The notes under the pieces: generated by a model
The model's input: only the letters and a program-made list of their open reading frames with translations
The model's database searches: none
Told to the model about the DNA's origin: nothing
From: UBA1723 sp045642085
GTDB lineage: Bacteria > Bacteroidota > Bacteroidia > Bacteroidales > Paludibacteraceae
Length of the DNA stretch: 64,000 nt
Direction of reading: 5' to 3'
Assembly: GCA_045642085.1 (NCBI GenBank)
Contig: JAZUIF010000040.1
Coordinates: forward strand, 62,001-126,000
In this document: positions 34,773 to 43,686 of the stretch, one piece after another
How positions within the stretch are numbered: position 1 is the first letter of the stretch
Layout of the letters: each line of letters begins with the position of its first letter
Position numbers and translations under genes: made by a program

Positions 34773-36290
34773 ATGTCAGATAGAAGAGTAAGAGTGCGTT
34801 TCGCACCAAGCCCAACAGGTGCGCTTCACATCGGAGGAGTGCGTACATGTCTATACAATTATTTGTTCGCCAAGAAGCATGGCGGTGATTTGTTGTTAAG
34901 AATCGAGGATACAGACAGCACTCGTTTCGTACCAGGAGCAGAGGAGTATATCATCGAGTCGTTCAAGTGGCTTGGAATCAAGTTCGACGAGGGTGTTGGA
35001 ATCGGTGGCAACCATGCTCCATACCGTCAGAGCGAGCGTCGTGACATCTATCGCAAATATGTCGACATCCTTTTGCAGAGTGGCAACGCTTACATCGCAT
35101 TCGACACTCCAGAGGAGCTTGAGAAGCTTCGTGCTGACATTCCTAATTTCCAGTACGATGCAAAGACTCGTTCGATGGGTAAGAACTCACTTACATTGAG
35201 CGAGGACGAGGTAAAGGCAAAGATTGCTGCAGGAGAGAAATATGTAGTACGTGCTAAGGTTGAGCCAAACGAGGATATCGTGATCGACGATATGGTTCGT
35301 GGAAAGGTTACAATCAACTCAAACGTATTGGATGACAAAGTTCTTTACAAGTCGGCTGACGACCTTCCAACATACCACTTGGCCAACATCGTGGACGACC
35401 ACTTGATGGAGGTGACTCATGTGATCCGTGGTGAGGAGTGGTTGCCATCAGCACCACTACACGTGTTGCTATACCGCTATTTCGGTTGGCAGGACACAAT
35501 GCCACAGTTCGCCCACCTACCATTGCTACTTAAGCCAGTGGGCAACGGTAAGTTGAGCAAGCGTGACGGAGACAAGCTAGGATTCCCTGTATTCCCACTT
35601 CGTTGGGTGGATCCAAAGAGCAACGAGGTATCAAGCGGTTACCGTGAGAGCGGATACTTGCCAGAGGCAGTTGTCAACTTCCTTGCATTGCTAGGATGGA
35701 ACCCAGGTCTTGACAGAGACTTGTTCACAGTAGAAGAGCTAACTGAGTATTTCGATCTTGGCCACGTAAGCAAGTCGGGAGCAAGATTCGACTACGAGAA
35801 AGCAAAATGGTTCAACCACGAGTATATCATCAAGAAGAGCGACGCCGAGCTAGCAGCTATGTACAAGCCACTTCTTAAGGAGAAAGGTTATGAGATGGCA
35901 GACGCAACACTTGAGCGTGTCGTAGGAATGGTGAAGACAAGAATCTCATTCGTAGCAGACCTATGGGAAGAGACAAACTTCTTCTTCGAGGCTCCAACAG
36001 AGTACGACGAAAAGTCATTGAAGAAGCGTTGGAAGGAAGAGAGCCCAGCATTGATGACAGAGCTTGGCAAGATCCTTGAGGGCATCAGCGACTTCACATC
36101 TGCAAACATGGAGAAGATCGTGATGGACTGGATCGAGAAGAACGGACACAACACAGGAACAGTGATGAACTCATTCCGTATCACAATCATCGGTGCAGCA
36201 CGTGGTCCACACATGTTCGACATCATTGAGATCCTTGGAAAAGAGGAGACACTACGTCGACTTAACGCAGCATTGGCTGTAATCAAATAA
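34773..36290 (+). CDS. gltX: Glutamyl-tRNA synthetase
   Basis: A 505-aa protein from ATG 34773 (MSDRRVRVRFAPSPTG); an upstream ATG at 34740 overlaps the -7 box. It is a class I synthetase: HIGG (residues 19-22) is the HIGH motif, KLSKRDGDK the KMSKS-type loop, with FLALLGWNPG and the C-terminal anticodon-binding helices (WEETNFFFEAPTEYD). It charges tRNA-Glu, and possibly tRNA-Gln where no GlnRS exists. Codon usage is strongly biased, as expected for a highly expressed gene. Confidence 0.97.
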   Translation: MSDRRVRVRFAPSPTGALHIGGVRTCLYNYLFAKKHGGDLLLRIEDTDSTRFVPGAEEYIIESFKWLGIKFDEGVGIGGNHAPYRQSERRDIYRKYVDILLQSGNAYIAFDTPEELEKLRADIPNFQYDAKTRSMGKNSLTLSEDEVKAKIAAGEKYVVRAKVEPNEDIVIDDMVRGKVTINSNVLDDKVLYKSADDLPTYHLANIVDDHLMEVTHVIRGEEWLPSAPLHVLLYRYFGWQDTMPQFAHLPLLLKPVGNGKLSKRDGDKLGFPVFPLRWVDPKSNEVSSGYRESGYLPEAVVNFLALLGWNPGLDRDLFTVEELTEYFDLGHVSKSGARFDYEKAKWFNHEYIIKKSDAELAAMYKPLLKEKGYEMADATLERVVGMVKTRISFVADLWEETNFFFEAPTEYDEKSLKKRWKEESPALMTELGKILEGISDFTSANMEKIVMDWIEKNGHNTGTVMNSFRITIIGAARGPHMFDIIEILGKEETLRRLNAALAVIK

Positions 36291-36300
36291 AATACTATCA

Positions 36301-36366
36301 GCGGGCAGGTTTGAAACCTGCCCCTACGCCTTCGAACTATTGTAGTGGAGGGTTTCAAACCCTCCC
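36301..36366. repeat. Paired palindromes, inverted copy of 32573-32638
   Basis: GGGCAGGTTTGAAACCTGCC (plus a final C, 36303-36323) and GGAGGGTTTCAAACCCTCC (36347-36365) face each other with CTAC/GTAG inward. The pair lies downstream of gltX; its inverted counterpart lies downstream of the divergent TPR gene. Confidence 0.9.
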
Positions 36367-36404
36367 GTATATTTTCCAGATAGGCACAAAAAAAACAGAA
36401 AAAG

Positions 36405-37631
36405 ATGATTATTTATAATTTAGCAATTCTTTTATATCAGTTTGGAGTATGGGTTGCCTCATTTTTCAATGAGAAGGCAAAACTATTCCATGATGGCAGA
36501 GTCGACCTATTGAAGAAGTTGAAATCACAGGTCGATAAGAATGCTAATTATATATGGGTGCACGCAGCGTCGTTGGGAGAGTTTGAACAAGGTCGCCCAC
36601 TCATCGAACGAATAAAGAAAGACCATCCGGAGTATAAAGTCATTTTGACATTCTTTTCTCCATCGGGCTATGAGGTTCGTAAAAACTACGATCAGGCAGA
36701 CATTGTCTGCTACATGCCTCTAGACACTATTGGCAATGCAAAAAGATTCCTTGACATTATAAATCCTAGTATTGTCATCTTCATCAAGTATGAATTCTGG
36801 ATGAACTTCCTATTCAACTTGAAAAGACGTCGCATCCCTACATATATAGTATCTGCGATATTCAGAGAAGAGCAGGCATTCTTCAAATGGTATGGTTTCT
36901 TATATAAGAAAGTGTTGAAATGTTTCAACCGTCTGTTCGTACAAGACGCCGATTCCATTGACCTGCTTCGTTCAATAGGTATCAACAACGTCACTATTGC
37001 AGGCGACACACGATTCGACCGTGTATGTGAGATTGTGAAGCAGGCAAAGGATATTCCACAGATTGCAGCCTTCAAGGGCGACAAGAAAGTGTTGATTGCA
37101 GGAAGCTCATGGCAGCCTGACGAAGATCTACTATGCGAATACTTCAACAACAACGACGGATTCAGGATGATACTTGCTCCGCACGTCACAAGTGAGGCAC
37201 ACGTAGAGGAGATCTGCAAGAAGTTGAACAAGAAATACGCAAGATTCACAAAGTCGACAGAAGAGGAGATTAAAGAAGCCGACTGTCTGATTATAGACTG
37301 TATCGGAATCTTGACATCCGTATATAAATATGGCGACGTGGGATACGTTGGTGGAGGATTCGGTGTCGGCATCCATAATATATTGGAGCCAGCAGTCTAC
37401 GGAATGCCAATCTTCTTCGGACCAAACTACAAGAAATTCCGTGAAGCTGTAGACATGGTAAAATCCGGAGCAGCATTCCCGATTAACAACAAGCAAGAAC
37501 TATTCCCATTGCTTAATGAGATGTTCGACGAGAAGCAGAACACATTAAGCAAGACATCCGCTGTGGCGAAAGCATTCGTAAGAGAGCATTGTGGAGCCAC
37601 AGACATTGTAATGAAGGAGATTTTCAAATAA
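36405..37631 (+). CDS. waaA: 3-deoxy-D-manno-octulosonic acid transferase
   Basis: A 408-aa GT-B enzyme of the usual length. N-terminal membrane-associating segment (residues 3-20), WVHAASLGEFEQGRPLI, VILTFFSPSGYEV, IVCYMPLDTIGNAKRFLDIINPSIVIFIKYEFW (Kdo transferase signature with the Glu), IAGDTRFDRV, IAGSSWQPDE, and GGGFGVGIHNILEPAVYGMPIFFGP. It adds Kdo to lipid IV-A precursors at the inner membrane. The downstream GH5 gene starts 16 bp later. Confidence 0.95.
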   Translation: MIIYNLAILLYQFGVWVASFFNEKAKLFHDGRVDLLKKLKSQVDKNANYIWVHAASLGEFEQGRPLIERIKKDHPEYKVILTFFSPSGYEVRKNYDQADIVCYMPLDTIGNAKRFLDIINPSIVIFIKYEFWMNFLFNLKRRRIPTYIVSAIFREEQAFFKWYGFLYKKVLKCFNRLFVQDADSIDLLRSIGINNVTIAGDTRFDRVCEIVKQAKDIPQIAAFKGDKKVLIAGSSWQPDEDLLCEYFNNNDGFRMILAPHVTSEAHVEEICKKLNKKYARFTKSTEEEIKEADCLIIDCIGILTSVYKYGDVGYVGGGFGVGIHNILEPAVYGMPIFFGPNYKKFREAVDMVKSGAAFPINNKQELFPLLNEMFDEKQNTLSKTSAVAKAFVREHCGATDIVMKEIFK

Positions 37632-37647
37632 ACAAAAAGTATATAAT

Positions 37648-38802
37648 ATGAATAACAAATTTTTAGGACTAATCCTTGGAGCTGGTGTCGCAACATTGAC
37701 ATCATGCGGAGGAGGTAATGCAGGTCAGCAGACAGCTGAGCCAAAGGCAGATTCAACAAACACTGCAGTAGAAAACGGTTTCTCAATCAACCGTGGAGTA
37801 AACCTTGACCACTGGTTGAGTCAGAGAGGTCCAGGTGTAGACATCGATCCTAACTACATCACTAAGAAGGATTTCGAGCAGATCAAGAACCTAGGATTTG
37901 ACTTCGTACGTGTTCCAATCGAGGAGCAGCTTATGTACAACACAGACCTTACACGCCGCAAGATCGGTTTCGACCTTCTTGACTCAGCAGTTAAATGGTC
38001 AGACGAGACAGGTCTAAAGATGATCTGCGACCTTCACATCATCCGTTCATTCCACTTCAACAGCGAGAATGGCGAGGCAAACACATTGTTTGAGAAGGAA
38101 GAGGCTCAAGACAATTTCGTAAAGGTTTGGATGGACATCCAGGAGTTCTTGAAGAACACTCCAGAGGATAAGGTGGCATACGAGCTTCTTAACGAGGTAA
38201 CGACTCCAGATCCAGAGAACTGGAACAAATTGATCGCAAAGGCTGTAAAGGCAATCCGTGCTAACGAGCCAACAAGAAAGATCATCATCGGTTCTAACCA
38301 CTGGCAGATTCCTCACACATTTGTAGATTTGAAGGTGCCAGAGAACGACAAGAACCTAATCTTGAGCTTCCACTACTACAATCCAAATGTGATTACACAC
38401 TACAAGGCACATTGGGCATCATTCAAGAATTACAACGGCAAGATCCAGTATCCTGGAGACGTGTTGGTTGACAAAGATTTCTTCTTGTCGATCGCAGACG
38501 AGAAAGAGAGAGAGAATTTGAAAGGCATGTGTGGAGAGTGGGACATCAACAGAATCGAGAAAGAGATCATGATTGCTAAGAACGTTGCTGACTCACTTGG
38601 TTTGCCTCTATTCTGTGGAGAGTTTGGAGTTTATCCATACCACGTATCACAGGAGATCCGCACAAAGTGGTACGAGGATATCATGGAGGTATTCAGAAAG
38701 AACAACATCTCATGCTGTCACTGGGGATGGAAGAACGACTTCCCATGTGTAGACGAGAAGACATTGGAGCCTAACTACGTTGCACCAATCATCGCAAAGT
38801 AA
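37648..38802 (+). CDS. GH5 endoglucanase-type glycoside hydrolase, lipoprotein
   Basis: A 384-aa SPII lipoprotein (lipobox LTSC, Cys near residue 20). The GH5 barrel starts at GFSINRGVNLDHWLSQ; the acid/base is Glu183 in LLNEVTTPDP and the nucleophile Glu325 in FCGEFGVYP. FVRVPIEEQL, DLHIIRSF and HYYNPNVITHY also fit. It would cut beta-linked glucans or mannans at the cell surface. Very strong codon bias suggests high expression. A MITE-like element follows 23 bp after the stop. Confidence 0.92.
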   Translation: MNNKFLGLILGAGVATLTSCGGGNAGQQTAEPKADSTNTAVENGFSINRGVNLDHWLSQRGPGVDIDPNYITKKDFEQIKNLGFDFVRVPIEEQLMYNTDLTRRKIGFDLLDSAVKWSDETGLKMICDLHIIRSFHFNSENGEANTLFEKEEAQDNFVKVWMDIQEFLKNTPEDKVAYELLNEVTTPDPENWNKLIAKAVKAIRANEPTRKIIIGSNHWQIPHTFVDLKVPENDKNLILSFHYYNPNVITHYKAHWASFKNYNGKIQYPGDVLVDKDFFLSIADEKERENLKGMCGEWDINRIEKEIMIAKNVADSLGLPLFCGEFGVYPYHVSQEIRTKWYEDIMEVFRKNNISCCHWGWKNDFPCVDEKTLEPNYVAPIIAK

Positions 38803-38825
38803 TTTAGGATAATCTCATAAAAGCA

Positions 38826-39018
38826 AAGAGGGTGTATCAAAACTCAATTTATAAAAAATCAAACTATCAAAATGTAAGTTGATTTTTAATTTCGCAAAAA
38901 ATATAGCCGTTTCAGAGACTTAACTGTAATTTTTAAGCTCTGAAACGGCTTTATTCATATAAAAAGTGACAAAATGTAAGCTCGAAAAACTTGGTTTTAC
39001 ATTTTGATACACCCTCTT
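38826..39018. mobile_element. MITE-like element with 17-bp terminal inverted repeats
   Basis: AAGAGGGTGTATCAAAA (38826-38842) and its perfect reverse complement (39002-39018) bound a 193-bp non-coding stretch. GAGGGTGT-TCAAAA ends are typical of Bacteroidota DDE insertion sequences. Inside are two ACAAAATGTAAG-like motifs and a hairpin (AGCCGTTTCAGAG... CTCTGAAACGGCT) that could also terminate transcription. No transposase is encoded. Confidence 0.75.
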
Positions 39019-39161
39019 ATTTTTTTCTAATCGTAGGACAAATCAGCTATGGATCTGTCCTAGTTTAACGTGAATTCGACGAATTTAAAATAGGAGAAAA
39101 TGACAGTTGAAGTGTCATAAACGAGGATTGTTAAGGGCGGAACGCCCTAACCCTTCCCCAC

Positions 39162-39377
39162 GTGCGAGCCGTTGCCATGTATCAACGCTATGGAATAGGT
39201 GTGAGTTTTCACTACAGGAAATATGCTGGCAAAATCACCTATGAAAAAAACTATATGAATTTATGTATCTCACTACTTGGATTCGAATTTGGAGGATCAA
39301 CACTAAGAGGTTATTTCGAAACTCTTGAATTCAGTCCACAAGGCTTCATTCATGCAGGAATAAAATATGACTTCTAA
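39162..39377 (+). pseudogene. C-terminal fragment of an outer-membrane-like protein
   Basis: About 65 coding-like residues (YQRYGIGVSFHYRKYAG ... GIKYDF) with alternating hydrophobic/polar strands and a terminal Phe, like the end of a beta barrel or jelly-roll. It follows a GGGCGGAACGCCC palindrome (39134-39146). There is no signal sequence or credible start, so it is a fragment. Two further hairpins (39033-39061 and 39099-39117) lie between it and the MITE. Confidence 0.4.
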
Positions 39378-39605
39378 GATCACACGCAGTTTATTTCTTA
39401 AAAAATGTTGAAAAGAAGTAAATACGAACAGTCAAATAATACGTTTGCAAATACGGAGCCTAAAAAAATGCTAACCGAAAACAATTGCATTTTATCCTTT
39501 ATTTTATCATCTTTGCATCGTGAATATTATGGTGGCATTCATTTTCTCAATCAATTAATCGGTTCTGTTGGGTGAGAAACGAAAATTAAGAACCTATTTG
39601 ATTCT

Positions 39606-40061
39606 ATGGAGAATTTAGTCCAAAAATTAACATTAACAGCGGTAGCAGTAATGCCTGTTTTCTTGTGTGGTTGTCCGGGATCTGCTTCTTTTGTCGACAA
39701 TGAACCTGAATCTCCACAAGGATATATTGTAAGAATGAAAAATGACTACTCTGACAAAGTGATAATTCGTATGAGCGTTAATTTTGGAGACACTACATTC
39801 TGCTGTCCTTCAATAAAAAATCATACCACTAAACTAATTGGTGAGTATTATAAATTTAATTGTTTTTCATTCGATGGCATAACGTATAGTTCTATAAAAT
39901 CTAATGATTGGGATAACAGTTTAATGGATTCTATACAAAAGTATATAATTGACACCAATCCATTCGAAAACATTTATGCTTACTATGAGCACTATGATGA
40001 TGAAATGCTCAAGAATATTATTGGGAATAAAGATTTTGAAAAATTTGAAAGAATAAAATAA
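39606..40061 (+). CDS. Small lipoprotein, possible inhibitor of the C10 protease
   Basis: A 151-aa SPII lipoprotein: hydrophobic N-terminus and lipobox LCGC (Cys23). The mature part has no recognised domain. Its TAA overlaps the ATG of the next gene (TAATG at 40059-40063), so the pair is translationally coupled. In Bacteroides, C10 proteases are known to neighbour small staphostatin-like or Spi-like inhibitors; an inhibitor role here is inferred from that arrangement. Confidence 0.6.
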   Translation: MENLVQKLTLTAVAVMPVFLCGCPGSASFVDNEPESPQGYIVRMKNDYSDKVIIRMSVNFGDTTFCCPSIKNHTTKLIGEYYKFNCFSFDGITYSSIKSNDWDNSLMDSIQKYIIDTNPFENIYAYYEHYDDEMLKNIIGNKDFEKFERIK

Positions 40062-41741
40062 TGAAAATAGCACTTGTTTTATGCTTAGTTTTATTATCAC
40101 CTATAGGTATTTGTGATGCCTACGAATACATTCCAAATACAAAATTACTAGTAAGGGATGGTTACGAAGTTAAATGGGGATAATTCATGTTCACCATCCT
40201 ATAATGCACTATGTCCCAGGACCGACAATAAAAACAACGTCGATAATTGCGAACGTATGTTGGCAGGATGCGGAGCGATAGCGATGGCTCAGATTATGTG
40301 GAAATGGGCATATCCAGATGAGTCAAAATACGGCATTTACAACTGGAATGAGATTCCTGCTGTATTGACCGACGGATGTACAATTGATTGTCCTTTGCTC
40401 ATCCGTAATTGTGGGGACGCATGCCACATGAACTACCAGTCAATTCTAGGGTTGGAGCCATCTTTTTTAACTGGATCATGGACAACGATATCAAATATCG
40501 AAAAAGGATTCGCCGACTTCGACTACAGTGCAAGGGTTGTGGATTTAGACGATTGGAAAAACTATGGAGATTCATGGAAGGATCTTATCCGCTCAGAAAT
40601 CGATTGCGGACGACCTGTATTGATGTATGGAAAACATAACATCATCGAAATAAAAGAAAAACATTATTTCGTGATCGACGGATATTCGATGACCGACAAG
40701 AATCTGTTTCATGTGAATTGGGGCTGGAAAGGAAAACATAATAACGAATATTATAATTTGGAGAAATGTGGATATTCAAACGGGCAAAAGATTATTATCG
40801 GAATAGCACCGAAGTATTCTGGCAAAGCATATTATCCCCAAATAACATTTGAGCAAGAGAACAAATATATAACGCCTAATTGTCCAGACGGAGAAAATGA
40901 TTTTGTCCGATATAAAGTGGAAAATGCAGACTCATATGAATGCAGAGTGTACAACAGATCTGGAGTCAAAATCTGGGCAAGTGCTGGCATTGTGAAAAAT
41001 GGATATGCAGATGTTTGGGACGGGACTTCTATAGAAAAGATCTCTCCGACAGATTATTGGTATGATGTAACATTCAAAAACAATCATGGACAAATAGCAA
41101 CAACCAGCAGTCATGTGTCATATTTGACAGAAGAATGTCCTTCGAGTTATAATCCAGCGGCAAATTTTCCAATTTCTTTTGAAAAAATATCCGATTATGT
41201 TGCTCCAATATGTTCGGATGAATCAAATCGTTATTTACACTTTAAAGTAAAGAATGCAAATTCATATCAATGCAAGATATATAGTCCGTCTGGGGAGCTG
41301 CTTCTGACAAATACGGGGGACGTGAAAGGAGACGACACGTACATGTGGGATGGCTCTCCAGACTCAAGTTATCCACGAGGATTGTACAAATATGAAATCA
41401 CATTCAAAAACTATCACGGAGCATCTACTTCGACAAGTGGAAGTGTGAATTATTACCCATATTATTGTCCATCAGATTTTCAAACAGATATACTAACAAC
41501 AGCGTCTGAAACAAACAGACCTGTGATCTCACCGAATCCGACAGATGAAAATTCAACTGTCACATCAGATTCGAAGATTCTTCACATTGAAATATTTGAT
41601 GTCAGTTCAAGACTTTTGCTATCTGAAACCCCAAATTCAAATTCTTATACTATAGAGACAAATGGATTTGGCAAAGGTCTTTATTTAGTCAGGACAACAA
41701 CAGAAGATGGCGTTTACGTGGATCGCCTTATGGTGAAATAA
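40061..41741 (+). CDS. Streptopain-like C10 cysteine protease with T9SS tail, frameshifted
   Basis: The first frame (40061-40183) gives a signal peptide (MKIALVLCLVLLSPIGICDA) and then VRDGYEVKWG before a stop. The second frame continues exactly as DNSCSPSYNALCP, so one G seems missing from the GGGG run at 40176-40179. The catalytic Cys is in AGCGAIAMAQIMWKW (codon near 40269) and the His in FHVNWGW (40710). Two similar beta modules follow (PNCPDGENDFVRYKV..., PICSDESNRYLHFKV...), then a T9SS type A sorting domain (PNPTDENSTV ... GLYLVRTTTEDG). The propeptide is unusually short. The upstream start overlaps the lipoprotein stop. Confidence 0.75.
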
Positions 41742-41779
41742 GACACACGACCAAATTACTCCATTTTTTTGACACGCAT

Positions 41780-41818
41780 AAAAAACGGCAACCGTAGATT
41801 CCATAGGTTGCCGTTTTT
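41780..41818. terminator. Bidirectional terminator
   Basis: AAAAACGGCAACC pairs with GGTTGCCGTTTTT around a 12-nt loop, with T runs on both strands. It lies between the protease gene and a decayed minus-strand gene. Confidence 0.85.
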
Positions 41819-41843
41819 GTCTAAGCAAAATATATCTGATCTA

Positions 41844-42150
41844 TTATTTGTCTTTCCCCGACTTTCCTGCCTTGTAGACATTATACTCACGGACAATATC
41901 CTCGATATTAAGGAAAGTAAGCTTCTTCTCACGAATCATCTTACACAATTCATGGCAGCCGCCAAAGAGATTTTCATATAGTTTATCCGATTTTGATTCT
42001 GCTTCTTCATTATTTTAAATACCAGCCCTGCCCAATCCTCATTTTGGACAACTGCTATATAATCACTTTTAATATTATAATGTTGAAGGGCAGATTGCTT
42101 GGCGACGGAATATGTTAGTAGGCATAAGGCAGATAAAAATAGGCATAAAG
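41844..42150 (-). pseudogene. Decayed small secreted protein
   Basis: On the minus strand one frame encodes a signal-like stretch (KALCLFLSALCLLTYSVAKQ) and then QNEDWAGLVFKI. A second frame takes over with EESKSDKL-like sequence, LFGGCHELCKMIREKK and LNIEDIVREYNVYKAGKSGK, ending at TAA 41844-41846. Codon use is typical of local genes. No ATG stands at the expected start and at least one frameshift (near 42005-42030) separates the two halves. Family unknown. Confidence 0.5.
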
Positions 42151-42400
42151 CTTTGGAAATATGGTTGTACCGACATAGATTTGAGACTAATCAAATGTAT
42201 AAAGCGTTATACACGATCGTTTTTTTTTTATAAAATTATAGAAATCCCAAAAGCAGTCGCATAGTGATATGCGACGGCTTTTTATGTTGTTAAGAATTTT
42301 TAGCAAGAACAACATCTCATGCTGTCCGTGGTATGGAGACGTCACTATAGTAGCGTCTCCTTTTTTGTTTTTTATGAGGGCAATTATGATTAATTTATTC
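42151..42400. other. Non-coding stretch with two hairpins and a GH5 fragment
   Basis: A hairpin GTCGCATA/TATGCGAC with a T tract (42254-42284, plus strand) and a second, GGAGACG/CGTCTCC with six T (42334-42366). A 22-bp exact match to the GH5 gene lies at 42305-42326. A 20-bp stretch (GTTGTTAAGAATTTTTAGCA) recurs near 43534. No gene seen. Confidence 0.55.
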
Positions 42401-42895
42401 TCATAACAAAGGAGAGATTGCAGAAATCCATGTATCAATACGTACATGCGTTTTGTCGCTCTCGTTGTCATTATCCAGAGCAAGGCCTACAAACGATCCA
42501 TCAACTACAGCTTCTGAGTCGTCGTAAGAATACTCCGAAGCGTCGACAGATCCAACGACATTAGCGCCAGCAGCAAGTACAGCATTATAAATCTCTGCCA
42601 TACCTCCACAAAAACTAGCGGAATAACTTGCCGAGTCTCCACATCCAAAGATAGCAACCGTCTTCCCAGTAAGATCACTACTCTTAACAGCCTTTAGTCC
42701 ATCATACCAGTCATCCTGAATCTCACCTACGCCCCACGTGCTTGTACCAAGAATCAAATTATCATTTGCAGCAATGACATTTGCAGTAAGTTTGGACGCG
42801 CTAATAGCTTCAACCCCCAGTTTTGCTGCAATCTCATCAGCAATACCTTCGCAAGTTCCAGTAGAACTTCCATAGACCACGATAGTTTTCTTCAT
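42401..42895 (-). CDS. fldA: Flavodoxin
   Basis: A 164-aa long-chain flavodoxin. The FMN phosphate loop is GSSTGTCEGIADEIA (residues 9-23), the isoalloxazine-binding loops are STWGVGEIQDDWYDG and FGCGDSASYSASFCGGM, and the C-terminus WISAISPLL is standard. It is a cytoplasmic electron carrier that replaces ferredoxin under low iron. The DUF2023 gene sits 81 bp upstream on the same strand, the usual Bacteroidota pairing. Confidence 0.95.
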   Translation of the reverse strand: MKKTIVVYGSSTGTCEGIADEIAAKLGVEAISASKLTANVIAANDNLILGTSTWGVGEIQDDWYDGLKAVKSSDLTGKTVAIFGCGDSASYSASFCGGMAEIYNAVLAAGANVVGSVDASEYSYDDSEAVVDGSFVGLALDNDNESDKTHVRIDTWISAISPLL

Positions 42896-42976
42896 TCCTT
42901 TTGATTTTAATTCATTAATAATTCAATTTTATTCAAACCGACGCGAATCCCCACACCAATTAAAAATCATCATTTA

Positions 42977-43357
42977 CTACGCATACTCTTTCAACTGTTT
43001 TTGTTTTCTCTCACAAAAACGTTCACACTGACAACGGATATCGTATCCAAGAAGAGCTCCAATGATAAAATCTTCTTCAGGAGTAAGGTGAGAAAGAGAT
43101 CTGTTTACGATAATACGGATAGCCTCCAAACACTCCTTTTTACCAAAGAATATGTTAATGTTGTTAGCATTTTCGACTTTCTGAACAATGAATTCAATAT
43201 TCTGATTTCTAAGTCGATTAACAGCATACTCTTCATACTTTGCATTACAAGTAAAAAGAATCATCTGTCGGACACCCTTTTTATACTCATATATATGATT
43301 CAGCAGAACTTTCATATCGAGAGCCTGGCGAATATTATCAAACTGCTCTAATGACAT
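42977..43357 (-). CDS. DUF2023 protein (flavodoxin partner)
   Basis: A 126-aa protein from ATG 43355-43357 (MSLEQFDNIRQAL); an ATG four codons upstream is less likely. It contains LLNHIYEYKKGVRQMILFTC, FFGKKECLEAIRI, LTPEEDFIIGALLGYDI and a Cys pair CQCERFC. The family occurs next to flavodoxin genes. Its role is unknown but linked by context to flavodoxin function or iron status. Confidence 0.85.
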   Translation of the reverse strand: MSLEQFDNIRQALDMKVLLNHIYEYKKGVRQMILFTCNAKYEEYAVNRLRNQNIEFIVQKVENANNINIFFGKKECLEAIRIIVNRSLSHLTPEEDFIIGALLGYDIRCQCERFCERKQKQLKEYA

Positions 43358-43369
43358 AGTGAAATACAT

Positions 43370-43573
43370 TAATTGTTAAGACTTTGCAAAAATATTGGGA
43401 TATGGGTTATTAGACAATACCGAAAAAATATGATTTAAATTCAACAAATAAAGAATCTCATTTGCAAATAAAGCCATGTATTATTAGTGTTCAATTGCGA
43501 ACAGTGCTTTTTTATTTTTTGCACTTAAAAATATGTTGTTAAGAATTTTTAGCACTTTTTTTTGCAGTTATTA
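43370..43573. other. AT-rich intergenic stretch
   Basis: No gene seen. It holds a second copy of GTTGTTAAGAATTTTTAGCA (43532-43552; first near 42284) and TTTTTTGCACTTAAAAATA, which resembles the repeats at 44662 and 30704 in its GCAC core. Confidence 0.5.
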
Positions 43574-43604
43574 TTTGATTATATGGTTTTGTTTTTTAGT
43601 TTTG
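43574..43604 (+). promoter_or_regulatory. Promoter of the 43687 lipoprotein
   Basis: TTTG at 43574-43577 and TAGTTTTG at 43597-43604 with a 19-bp spacer, a good match to the Bacteroidota consensus. A leader of about 75 nt follows. Confidence 0.75.
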
Positions 43605-43686
43605 CAAAAGGAAAAAGGGGCTAAACAATGAAGAAACCTAATTTCCAGCAAAAACGAAATTATTAACTAAATTTTTATTTAAGATC

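Noticed and set aside
36710..37372. 220-codon minus-strand frame
   Set aside because: It is antisense to waaA, which has all its motifs; no ribosome site or family resemblance.
41769..41981. 70-codon plus-strand frame after the C10 protease
   Set aside because: It starts inside the terminator hairpin and is antisense to better coding sequence on the minus strand.
42187..42483. 98-codon minus-strand frame
   Set aside because: It covers two hairpins and the flavodoxin 3' end in another frame; no coding character.
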